Shown in pieces: positions 35,170 to 47,307 of a DNA stretch of 64,000 nt. The translations under genes and the position numbers were made by a program. The notes under the pieces were generated by a model. It did no database searches. It had not been told where the DNA came from and was given only the letters and a program-made list of their open reading frames with translations. Origin of the DNA: Mangifera indica (lineage: Eukaryota; Streptophyta; Magnoliopsida; Sapindales; Anacardiaceae); assembly GCF_011075055.1 (NCBI RefSeq), contig NC_058156.1, positions 4,464,001-4,528,000 of the forward strand. The letters are read 5' to 3'. The first letter of the stretch is position 1. Each line of letters starts with the position of its first letter.

Positions 35170-36860
35170 AAATTTTTTTTGTATAACAAATCAAGATGGT
35201 ACTTGCGAGAAACAATCAGCAGTCAAAGTTGCCCCCAGAGTAGAAAATCTTTAGCTAGCTTCCAATTAGTTACTCCCTTATTGCATCTTCAAAAAGCCAT
35301 CCAAGTAATAAGGGTTTGTCTCAAGATAGAATACTTTTGCCATATTATCTTATGTTATGGTGCTAGATTCTTCCTTACTCGAAATTTCTCCCACACACTA
35401 ATACAAGTGAAGCCCTTGAAGCATTTAACATCCAAATTGTTGTGTCATCTCCACAAGTAAGGTTGCTCGTCATTCCTTGTTTTATTTCCATAAGCTCAGT
35501 GGTGTTAGTACATGGCCATTTCCATCTATTCACATCTATGATGAAACTCACCTTCGTATAGCAACCAAGCCCTGAATCATAGATTGTATTTTCCCCAAAC
35601 TTCTTAATGAAGAGGTTTTCACTATGCTAATTGTCGAACCAAAGATGGGTGCCCATTCCATTGCTTACTCTAATCTTTATGTCTTTTCAAAGCTCCTTTC
35701 TAATCTTCAATATTTTTCTCCAAGTCCAAGAGAGTCACTATTGGCTTTAACTTCCCAAAAACTTTTCTTTCTTTACCTGACCACTTTCACCTAATTCACA
35801 CATATAGAAGGACTTGCGGGTTGGGTAAGATTCCACACATGTCAGGCTATTGCTACATTGTTCCAAGCCTTGCATCTCATGAGAACCAATCCCTTTTCTT
35901 TTTTAGGGACTCAAATGTCTTCCCAAGCTACTTTGACCTTACTTTTATTAAGGCCTACACCCACCTAAAAGAAATCTCTCAATTTACTATCAATTTCATT
36001 ATGAATCTTTGAGGGGAGGATGAAAATAATAGAATAATATGTTTGGATACTAAAGAGAACCATCTTGATGAGGACTAATCTATTGGCATATGAGAGGAAT
36101 TTGCTCTTCCAATAGTTTATTCTATTGAACATTTTCTCCAAAAAAGGCTTGCAATCATTATAGGAGAGCTTGGAATTTATCATAGGGACTCCAAGGTATT
36201 TGAATTGGAGAGTACCTTCCCCCATACCAAGGATCAGACCATATCTTTGTCTATCTTCATGGAAGATCCTAGATAAGTACACATTGCTCTTTACATTGTT
36301 GTATTTGAGCCTAGACTAATGATGAAATTTTCCAAAACAACTACTAAAGCTATAGGTTTCTTCTCTACTTTGCAAAAAAGATAAGATCAGCCGTAAAACA
36401 AAGGTGAGTAATCTTGTTAGGCTTACTCTTCCAATGGAACTCAAAGTCTTTATGATTAGCCACCCTTGCAAGAATTCTAGAAAGCACCTCCATGGCTATA
36501 ACAAAAAGGTGAGGAGATATAGGGTCCCCTTGCCTAAAACCTCTTTTGTTTTGGAAAAAAAAAAAACTCGTTAGCTCTCCATTCAAATTCACCGAGAAAG
36601 AAAGGGTGGAGATGCACTCCCTCACCCAATTGATAAAGATTGAATGCACACCAATTGCCTTGAGTACCACGAGAAGGAATTTCCAATTTACCATGTCATA
36701 AGCCTTCATCAAATCAACTTTTATGACACATCTTCTTCTATCCTTGTCTTTGATGTATCCATGAATCAGCTCTTGGCAAAGGAGAATGTTATCACCTATT
36801 CTTCTACTGCCCACAAAGGCCCCTTAAACTTGATTTATGAAGTGCTTTTGTGATGGTTCA
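35170..36860 (-). pseudogene. LINE (L1-type) RT and 3' region, truncated
   Basis: Minus strand, from high to low. RT begins near 36835 with 'GAFVGSRRIGDNILLCQELI' (36820-36760), then 'KVDLMKAYDMVNWKFL' (36720), 'FRQGDPISPHLFVIAMEVLSR' (36540-36470) and 'HLCFTADLIFF' (36390), where the catalytic F-A-D-D is changed to F-T-A-D. The thumb text 'LQFKYLGVPMINSKL' and 'WKSKFLSYANRLVLIKMVL' spans 36200-36050. Degenerate zinc-finger-type RVT text continues to 35180. A T-run at 35168-35177 fits a 3' poly(A). The 5' part (ORF1, endonuclease) is missing, as is common for LINEs. Confidence 0.85.
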
Positions 36861-38462
36861 TAAATAATTTATGAAGTGGGGCAGCAAATTTTTTAGTAGT
36901 AGTTAATAAATAATTCTCAGAAAAATCTAGAAATTCATATATGATCCCACTTAAAGCTCAGTCTTCTTATACATAATTTATGTAAATCGTACTATTCAAA
37001 TTTCACTAATGCCATTACTGAATAGCATTACTCCACGTGGATTTCAAACCTTTAGGCATGGTAAAATCAAATGCTTTTCCACAACTAAATCAATAGTAAA
37101 ATTAACAATGAGATAAAATATGACAATTAATAAAAACAAATTTGTTTAAAGACTATTGATAATATTTTTGTTAATGATCACACATATATTATAACAAAAC
37201 ATATACTAATATAATTTTTGTATATGATTTTAATATACATATGATATGTCATCATGTAATTTTGATAATTTTGAATTAAAGATAAAATAACATTAATCAC
37301 ATGATAACATATTATTTGTATACTAAATTATGTATCATAAGTGTATACACATAACATTGTTCATATACCATATATAATAAACAATAGAATTAAAATACAA
37401 ACATGTTAAAAATATATATATATCCACTCAAGAATGAGAGTAAAAGAACCTTCAATATGATGAGCAAAAAACCGATAAGCAAACTTAGGTTGAAAATTGA
37501 GATTTGTGTAACACAAAATTTTCTTAAATAAATTCACCTTCTTCAGTCAAGTATATAAGGATTTGTGCAAATACTTATTTCCTAAAATACAACTAAAAAC
37601 TAACAAATTGAATCAAGCCCATAATAATTGAATTACATATCGTATCGTTTATCAAAAACCAAATTTTTTATATCGGGTATTAAGTATCGCATCATAACAT
37701 ATAACTTTTAAAAAATAAAATTATAAAATATTAATAAAATAATAAAAAACTTTAATTGACACATTATTATTTTCAAAAATATCACTTTTGATAATTTAAA
37801 ATTTTTCATATATACACCTAATATATCATCATTTTTTCTAAAAAATATATCGATCTATATTAATAATATGTATCGTATGTTAGAAGATATTGATATCAAC
37901 ACTACCGCAATAAACCCTAAAAATCACTTAAAAGACTGAGAGAAAACCTATTAGGGATTATAAAAGTGAGAGGTCAAGGTTTGTCTAAAAACGAGAGAAA
38001 CCTTATTTTATACTGCAAAGGGAAACAAGATACTGAGTTTCACGTTAGATTTCACTATATATCTAAACTTTTCACCTTTCAAAGCCACTACTTTAGCCTT
38101 CAATTTCTCAACCTTCAGCATATTAAATTCCATCAAAATTTCCAGCACTTTGTGTGAGGTTTACTTATATTCTAGCCCCATTTTAATCTAATGAACTCAA
38201 GCCAAACCCTGTTAAGCAGTCTATCCAAATAATTGGATATCATGCATTCGAGCACTGGAAAAAATCACTTCAAAGGAGCAATATAACAAACGGGATAATG
38301 ACAGCTTAATCAGCCGTATTTCTAAGTAAATTTTCAAAACAGAAACTGGACATCTTAGCTAGTATCATGATAATCCAACATGAATGTGTCCCTACTCTCT
38401 TTTTCTGTGTAAATCACACATTTCAGCATCATTTCAAAATTAAAGAAATGCCTCAACCAATT
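36861..38462. other. AT-rich intergenic region downstream of the RPN7 copy
   Basis: No coding sequence recognised. 37100-37900 is strongly AT-rich with many TATA/AATA runs. One palindromic CCACGTGG (G-box core) sits at 37033-37040. The part nearest 38462 would hold the 3' UTR of the RPN7 copy; no single poly(A) signal stands out. Confidence 0.5.
37033..37040. promoter_or_regulatory. G-box-like palindrome CCACGTGG
   Basis: CCACGTGG is the core bound by plant bZIP and bHLH factors. It is isolated, with no gene start nearby, so a regulatory role is unproven. Confidence 0.2.
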
Positions 38463-41400
38463 TCATAGATCAATCACACGAGAAAGCTTCTGGATGTGAT
38501 TCAATAAGAAATCTCCCTGCTTGATCGTTGCTTGGTAAAGAGCATTCTTTGCATCTGGGCGGTTAGTTTCAAGAACACCAGCAACCTTATCAATCTTACA
38601 ATGAAGCTTCCCAGCTGCAATAAACCGTGAAAACTCCCTGGAGGAATAAAATGGTTATGCTTAAAGGACCTCACAACAGAAGGAACCATCTATTTCTTTT
38701 TTCCTTTAAAAAAATATCTATAAAGAAACATGAATTCATGCAATTATATACTCACAGATCAATGAACTCCACAGTTACCCAAAAAGCCTTTGCCATTGCT
38801 TCAATAGTAACACTCTTATAGGATTCCAGAAATTGAGAATAAACAACAGGTCTGACCTCCCTCATGTAATAGCGAAGTGGGGATACAAATAACGGTCCAA
38901 TTTTATTTGCTCTGTTAAGCCAGCTAGAAATAAAAGCAATAAAGCCTAGCTGTGAGAACATAAATTCAGACACCTGATGAATGGTCAATCATTACATCAC
39001 AAATTCAAAGGTGATAAAGTGGCAATATAATTCAGAGATAAGCAAGAACAACCACGATTTTGAAGACATTCAATTAAATTGAGAAACAAAAATTATTAGA
39101 CCTCCACTAACCGAAAGCTGAGAAAAATTATTTGTATTGACAATCATAAAGAGAGTTTAAGAACTCAGAAAGATAGGGGATTTTCCCAATCACTGTCAAG
39201 ATCTCAGGAGCATCCACAACCTGCAGCATTAGTTTGAATTAGCAACATTGACAATAAGCATGCCATTTGACTAAAAGAACAACTAAAACCAAGAATTCAC
39301 AGCATAAACACAGGTGCATAACCCCAGATACCTTTTGCTTCAGGGAAACTCTGTCCAAGGATATAATGCTTGTAAGAACAGTGTAAAATATGAAGGTGTC
39401 ATATGGGAAAAAGCTCATAAGTTGTGAACGTTGAAATTGAATCCAAAAATAAATTGGCTGCCTTCTTAAAATTCCGAGTGGACATGCAGTACAAGCCTTC
39501 ATACACCTTCAGACGGTTCTTCCTTTCCCAATCACCTCCCTCTTCAAACAAGCTGGCGTCATAAAACAAACAGTTATAATCAGACTTATGAGCTGTACTT
39601 TAGGGAAATGAAAACTCTAGTAAAATATTCATGACTCACTTCTTGGCCTTATCAATGCTCTTGGAAATAAGATCAAAATCCATGTAGAAAAATCCAAGCA
39701 GCAGTGCATAGAACACCAAATCCATCTTTTGCCCGACAGCTACTGTTTTGCCTTCCGTTATCTTCAGTTGTTCCAAAGCTTTTTCCTGGGTTCATATGGA
39801 ACAAAAATTTTGAGTAAAAACTACAAATGCAAAAACAACATATAATTGTGGAATAAAAGACTACAAAAAGTAATGCCACAATGCTTATATACCCTATCAC
39901 CGATTTGAATGTAAAATAATGACTTAGCTACACAAGCTTCACGAACTTCACTTTCTCCCAAGTTCTCTTCAGCATCAGCAATCCTGTAAAAGGCAACCAA
40001 AATAATGATTACCCAGCTCTGTGTTTACTAGAACTCAAATCAGAGCAACCAATTGAACCATAAGATGGCTCTTATTTGACATGGTTTGAGACAAGCAACA
40101 GTCATAATTAACCCACAAGATCCAACACTGACTCAATTTACAATATTTCTATCATCTATGGTATGTTTGGTCAAGCTTTCAAATCCATGAAATATATCCC
40201 ATTCAATACTGGATTTGCAACATCTAAAATTTAGTAATATTTCTTGAGCTGATGTTTTGCAAGTGCCATCCAAGATTTCAAATTTTGATAAAATTAAGAG
40301 ACTCAATCATAGATAAACACATAAATCAAGCAAAACTAGAAGTCGGCCAAACACCTGTAACTAAAATTTAACAATCAAAGACATATTTTGTTATTATCAC
40401 TATCAAAAACCTATCATGACCAAATAAGCTCAGAAAAGACATGTTCTATAATTTCGAGAGACAAAAACAAACAAAATCAACAAATTTAGCCTCTGAAAAG
40501 AAAAAATCTCTGTTATAAAGAAAATTATTGTATGACATTACAAGACATGAGCCAACCAAATAATAGAAGCACAGCAAGAGTTGTAACACCATATATGGAA
40601 GGAACCATGAAAATTTAATATCATTATATCTTGGAAGTTATCAACTTATTTCTTGTTTTCTTCCATCAGAGCTACAAAAATTCCTCATTACCAACCAACA
40701 GTAAATGATATAATTTTAGATCCCAAAAACAACTAAGCATTTTTTTAGCTGTAAAATTTTAGCTCAGATGAATAAATGTAAAGTAGCAACAGAATTTTTA
40801 TTTTTTTAGGGGGGGGGGGGGCGCGAGCGGTGTGGTGGTGGAGGAGAGATGTGTTGGTGTGTGAACACAGAGAGAGGATTCATGTTGACCTCTGCTATCA
40901 ATAAAACTAGAGCACAGAAAACGACTTGGCCACACAATTTCAAAACAAAATATTATTTTGTAACCTAGAACCCTTCTCCTCAGGTCAAGGGCAGATTACA
41001 AAATTTGGAGAAAGAGGAATACAGAGGAGAGAATAAATTAAAAAAATTAAAATGGAAGCCAGATACAAACCTTCTGTAAAGACAATCACCCGTCAAATGC
41101 TCCATTGATCCTCTAATCCAATTTAGTAAATTCCAGCAGAGTAACAACAAGATCCAATTAATTCTTTATTTCCTCATGTGAAATCCAAGCCCACAGAAGA
41201 CTTCCAACCATTTCATAAGGTTTAAAACTCTAGAACTCTCTCATAAGCCAACTATAAAACACCTAACTGCAAGTCTTTTATTGATTCTTTAATAATGCAC
41301 ACAGCCATTAAGAACAATGAGAAAAATCTCCCAACAACTCTCCTCACTAAAAATTCCAGTACTAGTCATATTTTTCTCAACTTCTGTCAACACATCAAAC

Positions 41401-42010
41401 TGCAAAAAATTTGGCATGCATGCTGCAATTTAAAAAATATATATATATGAAACAGAGAATCAAGCAGTGTCACTGGAGGACATAATATCAAAACATTCAT
41501 CAAAATAATGCGTCCCTTCAAACTTCAAGTTCCAATCTCCCTACTTTAAATTGCAGTAGCATTGATAACCACCAACAGCATGAATGATTGCATCGTCGCA
41601 TCAACCCAAAACATAATATTTCGGGCAATCAAACAAAACAAGCACTGTAAAAATAACTCACTTCTCATCAAGCTTCTTAATCTCCTCTTCGATTTTCGCA
41701 CGCATCGTGCCAATAACGCTCTGATCCAACGCCAGCACGGACTCTGCCGCTATGGTTTCATAAAACGAAGCCATATCTACATTTGAAAAAAACAAATTAA
41801 AATGTGATACAAAAACTAAATAGAAACTCGGAAAAAATGTAAGAGACTCTAAGTGCATCAGGCGAATTAAGTACCGTCGGCTTTGAGCATAGCAAAGACT
41901 TCCTCTTTGAGACGAACCTTCTCGATGTCTTGAACATCTGGATGAGTTAGAAGGAGACGCTTGTGTGCGAGGAGAAGGTGAGCTTCCTGAGTTCCATCTT
42001 GGCCATCCAT
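38463..42010 (-). pseudogene. RPN7: 26S proteasome lid subunit RPN7 (PSMD6-type), disabled copy
   Basis: Eight exons, all with GT-AG introns: 42010-41875, 41776-41662, 39983-39893, 39785-39640, 39552-39332, 39220-39112, 38923-38756 and 38637-38463 (stop TGA). Total 1161 nt, about the length of plant RPN7 (near 387 aa). Start MDGQDGTQEAHLLLAHKRLL; later 'EENLGESEVREA', 'EKALEQLKITEGKTVAVGQK', '[20 protein letters not shown]', '[20 protein letters not shown]', '[20 protein letters not shown]', 'LSRVIDL'. RPN7 is a scaffold of the 19S lid, with N-terminal helical repeats and a C-terminal PCI domain. Lesions: one extra C in exon 5 (39405-39407), an in-frame TAA in exon 6 (39128-39130), one missing C in exon 7 (about 38873), plus Gly to Trp (38779-38781) and Gln to Leu across the exon 7/8 junction. 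Retained introns mean a DNA-level copy, not a processed one. Sequencing error could explain the indels, less easily the substitutions. Confidence 0.9.
40809..40821. repeat. G13 homopolymer in RPN7 intron 2
   Basis: Thirteen G in a row followed by GCGCGAGCGG, a GC-rich island inside a 1.7-kb AT-rich intron (C-run on the coding strand). Confidence 0.95.
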
Positions 42011-42100
42011 GGGTGACTCGGTTAGCCAGTGAGTTACAGTTTCTTGAGAATGGAGAAAGGTTATGAGAGAGAATATCTGTTTTGTGTTGTACTGGTTCGT

Positions 42101-42111
42101 TGATATATAAA
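42101..42111 (-). promoter_or_regulatory. TATA-like box of the RPN7 copy
   Basis: On the minus strand TTTATATATCA lies about 92-100 bases upstream of the ATG, a plausible core-promoter distance. The gypsy LTR begins at the very next base (42112), so everything further upstream is now retrotransposon. Confidence 0.5.
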
Positions 42112-42809
42112 TGTCACACGCTTATGTCGACGTGATGGGCCTATGCAACAGTTAGCGGCAATATGTATTAAGTCAGCCTAAATGTTTCAAATGTTGTTGT
42201 CCTATTGAAAATACGCAAAAGCACAAAATTAGTTAATTCATACAACGTAAAAAACACAAAAAGCTAAAAGAAGAGAGAGCTCAATATATGTTGGAAAATG
42301 CTTTGTATTCCTAATATGCTTTGTGTTGTACAAGTGTGGTCTTTTATATGCAAAGGCCTACAGAAAATGATAAGATACATTGGTATATACAAATGTGACA
42401 AGACATGTTTCATCCTCCTAGGTTGTCAGGCTCTTGTACATTGCATGCATGGTCCTCAGTCCATTGCATGCATGGCCCTCTGCCCACTTCCTGTATGAGT
42501 GTTTAGCTGCAGTAGTCTGCTGCCCATAGTCTACATGTCTACTCAACTACAGAGCCTCCTGTACACCCTGTTTGCATGTCTGCTACCTCTTGCACATTGT
42601 CTGCATGTTGGTCTGGCTAGAAAGTCTTTTGCACACAGGGCTACATGACTACCTTGCTAGCTTGTGACAAGCACAAGTTGTTATCTTTTGCAAAGTGGCT
42701 CGACATAGTGAGTTGTGCTACCACATGAGCTTGGTTGGGCTTTTGGCTGCTTGAATGAAGGTGGCCCAAATGTTGGAATTGGGTTGATGCAAATAAGCAG
42801 GTTGTGACA
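42112..42809 (-). repeat. 3' LTR of gypsy V
   Basis: TGTCACACG at the left edge and TTGTGACA at the right. It is repeated at 47308-48022. It is the LTR nearest the RPN7 copy and points in the same direction. It contains repeated 'gcatg(c)atgg' and 'ctgcatg' words. Confidence 0.85.
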
Positions 42810-42820
42810 CCCTCCCCTAC
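42810..42820 (-). other. Polypurine tract of gypsy V
   Basis: On the minus strand GTAGGGGAGGG abuts the LTR start TGTCACAACC. It primes plus-strand DNA synthesis in this element class. Confidence 0.75.
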
Positions 42821-45800
42821 TCAATCCCACAATGCCCTCATTGCGTTGGTTTAGCCTTTGGTGGAATTTTTCAATCTTATCCCGAAATTGTCATAGGTCA
42901 AGTTCCAATTCCCAACCTACTTCGGAATCTGAAAGCCTCTTCCATTTTATTAAGTATTCTTGATGTATTTTTTGGGCTTGAACCTATGAGCTAGAATTTT
43001 CTTAACTTTTTACTCATGGGAAGCAGTGACAACTGTAAGGGCTCGGCTTGACTCACTTTGGTTGGGGTTTTACTTATTTAGTTAGAATGGCTTCGATAAG
43101 CTAACATGAAAGGTTGGGTGAAGCTTTAAGTAAAGAGAGAGCTTCCCCCGGTAAGCATTCGGTGAAATTCTAATTTCAATGGAAACAAGCCTTCGAACCT
43201 TCAAAGCAGTTCCTTGTATAAATGTTAAGTACGTTTAGACAAGTGAGAAAGAAGTTTTACTAGCACTAAGTCTCCTGCATCGAACTGCCACGAGTTCCTT
43301 TTCTTATTTGCCTACTTCTTCATTTTCTTGGCTACTTCGGTCAAGCACGATCTTCCTAATTCTACCTTTTCTCTCCATACTTTGGTGAATTGGAACGCTT
43401 TTGGGGCCTTGCCTTCATATGAGGTAGCCCACGTTTATATTGTCACTAGTTATTGCCTAGTTGCAAGCTCAAATGGGCTGGTCCTTATGGATTCACTCTT
43501 TTGTAGATTATATGAAAATTGGGCAATGTCTAGTAGCTTAACCCAGTCTTTCTGGTTGGCACTCATATAGTGGCATAAGTACATTTCCAACAAAGCGTTC
43601 ATGTGTTTGGTTTACACATCACTTTGAGGGTAAAAAGTATTTGAAAAGCTAAGAATGGACCATAAAATTTTAAATAATTTAACCTAGAAATGACCTGTAA
43701 ATCGGGCATCTCAATCGCTCACAATGGTCTTCGATAGTCCCCAATACTTCACTACATGTCAGAAGAAAAGCTAGGCAGTGTCATGCCCATCAATGTTGTT
43801 TAGTGCAGGAATGAAAATGGCATACTTGTTAAATTAGTCCACCACAACTAAAACCTTGCTACATCTTTTGACCTTTGAAAAACTTACAATAAATTCATTG
43901 AGACACTCTCTCATGGCTCTGGGGGATAGCTAAGGGTTGTAGTAGTCCTGCGAGATGATTCTGCTTATTTTTATCTTGTTAGCACACAAGGCAGGTTTTC
44001 ACGTAGAGTTTCACTTCATCCCACATCTGTGGCTAATAGCAAGAATTTTCAATGAGTGATCGGGTACATTGTGATCCTGGGTGTCCTACCATATGGAATC
44101 ATGGCATTCTTTGATGATTTCTTTCCTCAGTCTGCCTCATCATGTCATTATGATGGCAACAAGCTCAGCCCTTCTACTCAATGCCTCTGTTACCAAGTTA
44201 GCCTTACCCAGTTTGTACTCCATCACAAAATCGAACTTAGCTAATAAGGTTTACTACTATATTTGTTTGGGTGTGAGCTTCTTTTGCTTGAGAAAATAAC
44301 TTGTGGCAATATTGTCAGTCTTGACTGCAAACTTTGAACCTAGTAGGTAGTGTCACCACCTGCATAGACAATACACCACAGTGGTCATTTCCTTTTCCCA
44401 GATAGTATAGCGACACTCTGTTTCATTCAATTTTCTGCTTTCAAAAGCGATGAGATGTCTTTTCTGCATCAAAACACCACTTATAGCAAAATCAGAAGCA
44501 TTAGTATGTACTTCGATTTCAAATTGTCTGGGAGTGCAAGCACCGGTTCCTCTGTCACTGCTTGCCTCAAGGCTTGAAAGGCCCTCTAACATTTGTCACT
44601 TTAGTCCCATATACGCCTTTTCTTTAGTAAGTCGATCAGGGGTTGTCTTGGTTGAATAGCTCTTGATAAACCTACGATAATAATTCATGAGCCCCAAAAA
44701 TAATCTCAGTTCAGGTATAGTTTTTAGTGCTGCCCAATCTTAAATGGCTTGTATTTTGGCTTTGCCCATGCGTAATGTCCCAACGCCAACAATATGCCTT
44801 AAAAAGCTCACCTTCTTCTGTGCAAAGGTGTATTTCTCCTTCTTGACATAGAGTTGATTGTCCCATAATGCTTGAAAAACCTGTCGAAGGTGTTAGATGT
44901 GCTCGGGCAGTGTTTTGTTGTAAACTACAATATCATCCAAATACACTACGACAAAGTGGTCAAGAAATGGCTGAAAGACCTTGTTCATAAGAGTGTAGAA
45001 GGTTGTGGGGGTGTTATTGAGGCCAAAGGCATTACGAGAAATTAAAATAACCCATACTTAGTGACACACGTCATTTTAGGCACGTCTTCTTAAGCTATTC
45101 TGACCTGGTAGTATTTGAAGCACAAGTCTAGCTTCGTGAACTAACGGATATCTCCAAGTTGTCGAAAAGGTTAGCAATGAGAAGGATTGGATGCTTGTTC
45201 TTAACGATGATACGGTTGAGAGCTCGATAGTCAACACATAATCTTTGGGATATGTCATGCTTCTTTTAAAAAATCATTGGTGCTCTATAGGGTTCCTTTG
45301 ATAGTTGAATGAACCCGATATCTAGCATCTCCTTGAGTTGTTTCCTTAATTCCTCCAACTCAAGAGGTGTCATTTGGTAAGGCACAATAGCGAGCGGTTT
45401 GGTCCCAGGTTCTGGCTCAATGTGGTGATCAACTTCCCATTGCGACGATAAGTGCTTGGGCAATTCCAGCGACATGACATCTTTGAACTCTTCTAAGGTG
45501 TGTTGGATGTTTGCAGGTAGGTCAGTTTGTTCATGGCATGATTCTTCCTTAAGGGTTGCAAGGAATATAGGCTCCGTTCTTTTGAGGCCTTTCATGAATT
45601 ACAAGGTTGAAAGGGTTTTGACCACGAGGTTCTGCTCAGCTCAACGTGAAAGGGGCATCATGTTGGGTTTTCTTTCATCTAGAATCATCATAGTGTTGGC
45701 AAAAAGAACAAGCACTGCCTTGACCTAATCCACAAACTTCATACCAAGCATAATAGGGTGATCATCCGTGGGAACAACAAAAAAATCAAGTATACCATCC

Positions 45801-45950
45801 ACCCAAACGCACGTGAACTCCTTATGCAATGCCATACATTGCCTTTGGTGCGGAGTTGACTGCTTTAGGCCATCTTTGTCCCTGGTTATACCAGAGGCCT
45901 AGTTGGTTAGCTTTCTTTTGTTTTATGAAGTTATAGGATGATCTCATGTC
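42821..45950 (-). pseudogene. Gypsy V pol remnant (protease to integrase)
   Basis: Minus strand. Protease-like text near 45960-45700. RT from 45595: 'DVMSLELPKHLS', 'PLAIVPYQMTPLELEELRKQ', 'LDIGFIQLSKEPYRAPMIF', then 'NRIIVKNKHPI'-type text at 45220 and a YLDD-like box near 44940 ('VVVYLDDIVVY' in a broken frame). RNase H at 44592-44353 shows 'FEIEVHTNASDFAISGVLMQ' and 'ETECRYTIWEKEM'. The integrase zinc region and core run through 44330-43350, with 'VMEYKLGKANLVTEALSRR'-like and 'FKVLGIKLSFSTTFYPQS'-like decayed text. The frame is broken many times. The polyprotein would reverse-transcribe and integrate the element. Confidence 0.75.
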
Positions 45951-47281
45951 AACAAAGGCGTGCACCTCCTAGTCCTCGATTTGGGCTATCGCGTATAGTC
46001 TCCCTCACTGTTCAGATTTTGGCACATTTACCTTGGCTTTGATGGCTCTCAAAATTTGTAGTGACTCTAGGTAGGTTTTTTACTATGGTTGTGGGTCTGG
46101 ACAATCCTCTATGAGGGCTGCCAATTTGCCCCTCTTCATACATTCCCTGACTACATACACCCTGTCACACAAGAGGCACTTTGGTAGCCCTCTCTAATGA
46201 CTTTTGTCCCGTTGGTCCTTTTTATCCTTCTGAACCACCTTGCCTTTGTGCTTGCGTTAGTCTTAGGTTTCATCCTTGGAATAATGGCGATCTCCGTTTT
46301 TGCCCTTAACATGCTTCAAGTCTTTACTTTTTTCTAGTTTCCTGTACTCAATGGGTATGGAGGCATTGAGATCTTGAGCTCCTCTCTATTGGATCTCGAC
46401 CTTAGCCCATTGTTGTAGCCCATCCATGAAGCAAAACAATCCTTTGCTATCAAAAAAGTTATTGATTTCTAGTAGTAATTTAGAAAACCTCTTGACATAG
46501 GCTTTCACATTACCTCTGTGTGTGAGTCAATGGAGTTTGGCCTTGGCCTTATACTTAACAATTTTTGGATAAAATTGTCATTTGAGTTCACCTTTGAACT
46601 CGTTCTATGATGCAATGCTACTGTTGCCCGTTTTATTTTTGTGTGTCTTTGGTGCCACCAAACCATAGCAGTGTCATCAAGGTAAAGTGCAACATGGTCA
46701 ATCTTATCGGTGTCCTCCTTAACACCGACAACGTGGAAGAACTGCTTCATACCTTATAGGAAATTATCTATTTTCGTAGTATTTCTAGTCCTTTTGTACT
46801 CCTTTGGCATGGGTTTGTTAGTTTTGGAAAGTTTTGTTGTGATTGGTGCTACAAAAGCTTTTCTATGTGCTACACCTATCTTGCAAATGTCCCAGTCGCC
46901 TTGCATCTCAACCTACCCAGTTTCTAACATTGCAACTTTCTCTTTTAAAGCTACCACTTCATCATGCAAAACATCAATAGTAGTAAAAAGAGAGTCTCTT
47001 AGTCGGTTACCTTGGTTCAAAAATGATTCGGTGATGACATTGAGTGTGCCCTACGTTTCCTCATGCAACTTCTCCTTGTTACCTTCTAGTTTCTCAGTGC
47101 GTTCACCAAGTTCCCCTACTTAGTTGAATTTGTCTCGAAAACCTAGCTTCAACCTTACGAGTTTAGTGTTCATGTCTAAGACGGTGTCCCATGACTTCTC
47201 TTTGCAATGCTTCCTAGTATCTAGTGTTTTCCTTTCCTTCTCGTGGCCTTCGTGAATGGTGACTTTTCCAGATCTCGTCAT
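45951..47281 (-). pseudogene. Gypsy V gag
   Basis: It starts at the ATG at 47281, 13 bases after the primer site: MTRSGKVTIHEGHEKERKTL. A coiled-coil-like region follows, then the gag core at 46750-46560 ('MKQFFHVVGVKEDTDKIDHV', 'YLDDTAMVWWHQRH'). A decayed Cys-rich part with 'CLLCDRVYVVREC' lies near 46170, followed by the protease-like 'HAFVDMRSSYNFI'. Stops interrupt it at several places. Confidence 0.75.
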
Positions 47282-47293
47282 CTTCAGTTGAAA

Positions 47294-47305
47294 GCTCTAA
47301 TACCA
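47294..47305 (-). other. Primer binding site of gypsy V
   Basis: On the minus strand TGGTATTAGAGC follows the 5' LTR by two bases and matches the initiator tRNA-Met complement with one change. Confidence 0.85.
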
Positions 47306-47307
47306 CT

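Noticed and set aside
38873..39407. The two RPN7 frameshifts as pure sequencing error
   Set aside because: Both are one-base changes in short C runs, so error is possible. The nearby TAA and the Gly to Trp and Gln to Leu substitutions point the same way, however, so I kept the pseudogene call.
38463..42010. RPN7 as a processed (retrotransposed) pseudogene
   Set aside because: Seven introns with intact splice sites are present, so the copy did not arise from mRNA.
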